A stretch of 64,000 nucleotides of DNA from assembly GCA_035578175.1 (NCBI GenBank), contig JAQMRL010000001.1:433951545-434015544 (forward strand). Direction: 5' to 3'. The notes under the pieces are model-generated. The model made no database searches. It was not told the origin of the DNA and saw nothing but the letters and a program-made list of their open reading frames with translations. Shown piece by piece: positions 62,840-64,000 of the stretch. Every line of letters begins with the position of its first letter. The stretch's first letter is position 1. The position numbers were made by a program, and so were the translations under genes. This stretch comes from Catonia carolina (Eukaryota; Arthropoda; Insecta; Hemiptera; Achilidae).

Positions 62840-63012
62840 TGGTATAGTTATGATCGATGACAATCATAGTACTCATAGTACTCGTGGTAGACTCATAGCA
62901 GACTCATAGTAGTACTCAAAGTAAACTTCTGGTATAATTCTAATCGATGACAATCATCGTACTCATAGTACTCAAAGTAGACTCATAAAAGTACTCAGTA
63001 GACTTCTGGTAT
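62840..63012. repeat. Minisatellite based on AGTACTCAT, with longer repeat unit
   Basis: Short ACTCATAGT and TACTCAAAGT words are strung together, with a longer unit GATGACAATCATAGTACTCA and CTTCTGGTATA recurring about 92 bp apart (62852 and 62944). Related sequence is at 63930-64000. Confidence 0.8.
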
Positions 63013-63419
63013 AATAGTTTTTATTTTTTATTTTTTGATGACCTCCACTTACCCCTTACAGCCATCCCAACCTCCATAAAAGTGACTAACAGGGAAGCGG
63101 GGACCACCTACATTAGTAGAACAAGTGAAGCAACAGATAGAAATCCTTGAAACGCTGCCCTTACCTATCAGGACGTAAATCCAGGGGACGTCAAAAAAAC
63201 CACTAACACCAACTAACTACATGTGTCTAAGCTTATAAGTAATTTGTGCAGGGATTGGCAATGATACCACACCTACAGCATGAAACGATAACAATTAGAA
63301 AGAACAAAAACACTGACATTAAGAAAAACAACCAAGCTAACAGCCAAGTAAAAAAAGAAAAACCAATTATCTAAACAGGAGTCCTATATGATTTAATAAC
63401 GCTGGTAGGATACTCAGTT

Positions 63420-63900
63420 CACCTAACAACTTGTCATTTGGCTGACCCAACTGGATCAACCTATCCAACATAATACAATTTTCCTTTTCAACGTTAATAT
63501 ATTCTTGTTGAATATATCAACCCCGCAACCGTCAACAACATTCATAATTTGAACGCATCTTGCCAGGGGAGATATCCGAGTCTTTACCTTGTAATCCAAA
63601 AGCCTGTGCCTTCTGGAGTTCACATATAACACCCTGTACGCTTCATGCGCAATATTGATACTAATAGCTCCATGCTCCATAAAAACATGGCATCTGCTAT
63701 ATCCCGCCTCTTATCCAATGTCATTATACCCAGTTGGGTACACTTCTCTTCGTACTGATCACCCACCTCACACAGGCCACGCTGGCGCAAGTGATACAGA
63801 AACCTCCTCTGTACAGCTTCAATACGCTGGTCGGTGTATCCTCTGTCGTAGTTCCAAACAACTGAACAATACTCTAACACCGACCTGACATAAATATGCT
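63420..63900 (-). mobile_element. LINE ORF2 tail, third type
   Basis: Minus strand reads VLEYCSVVWNYDRGYTDQRI then EAVQRRFLYHLRQRG (LEYxxxVWxP..IExVQRRF pattern), LGIMTLDKRRDIADAMFLW, and after a frame change GAISINIAHEAYRVLYVNSR and RHRLLDYKVKTRISPLARCV. The pattern fits jockey/CR1-type LINE ends but a different lineage from the other fragments. One frameshift in about 150 codons, so fairly young. Its 5' end runs into the minisatellite region at 63.9 kb. Confidence 0.78.
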
Positions 63901-63929
63901 TGATAAAGCATATATGTCAGACAATCAAA

Positions 63930-64000
63930 ATCATTATTGATGACAATCATAGTATTCACAGTACTCACAGTGTTCATAGAACTCATAGTACTCATAGTAG
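63930..64000. repeat. ACTCATAGT minisatellite, runs off the window
   Basis: TGATGACAATCATAGTATTC then ACAGTACTCACAGTGTTCAT and ACTCATAGTACTCATAGTAG. Same unit as at 62840-63012. The array continues to the right edge. Confidence 0.75.

Noticed and set aside
62840..64000. CRISPR-like array
   Set aside because: The short repeats have no unique spacers of constant length and the DNA is eukaryotic; it is a minisatellite.

Overview
This window looks like a piece of an insect nuclear genome. It is AT-rich, its real genes are split by introns of 1 to 5 kb with GT..AG junctions, and it is packed with decayed transposons (jockey-like and RTE-like LINEs, mariner, TTAA-flanked MITEs, tRNA-derived SINEs). 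The order of insect cannot be fixed from the sequence alone. Nothing bacterial or viral was seen.

The recognisable host genes are two alkaline phosphatase (ALP) genes in tandem on the minus strand. ALP2 (58089 to 40034) shows six exons, from the catalytic-core exon to the last exon with a GPI-type hydrophobic tail and a polyadenylation signal; its 5' exons were not found. ALP1 (13625 to 1031) shows a signal-peptide exon with a plausible TATA box and five more exons; its 3' exons lie left of the window. Homologous exons have the same phases, and two pairs have identical lengths (366 and 218 nt), so the genes arose by duplication. A single frameshifted ALP exon at about 31.4-31.6 kb is the relic of a third copy. 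At two positions near the metal site the proteins differ: ALP1 has His and Met, ALP2 has Asp and Lys, the pair found in Escherichia coli ALP.

The other sequence is mostly mobile-element debris. From left to right: two jockey-like LINE 3' ends and an RTE-like LINE with target-site duplication in the ALP1 introns (0.2-6.6 kb); a 743-bp TTAA-ended MITE (7.35-8.09 kb); a MITE with long terminal inverted repeats (TIRs) (12.0-12.7 kb); a duplicated repeat block (15.1-17.2 kb); a pogo/Tigger-like fragment arranged as an inverted repeat (18.8-19.3 kb); three rearranged mariner elements with duplicated ends (22.5, 34.6 and 43.1 kb); a second TTAA MITE copy split by an internally deleted mariner (26.3-28.0 kb); a LINE with an uninterrupted 800-codon reverse transcriptase ORF in the last ALP2 intron (40.7-43.1 kb); a 1.2-kb long-TIR foldback element (44.4-45.6 kb); a run of LINE 3' ends (46.4-50.0 kb); SINEs (51.3-52.2 kb); and LINE, mariner and minisatellite remains at the right end (60.3-64 kb).

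No gene system of new type was found. The items most worth following are the residue switch between the ALP paralogues, the amplified rearranged mariner family with a shared internal breakpoint, and the three large inverted repeats that could form long hairpins if transcribed.
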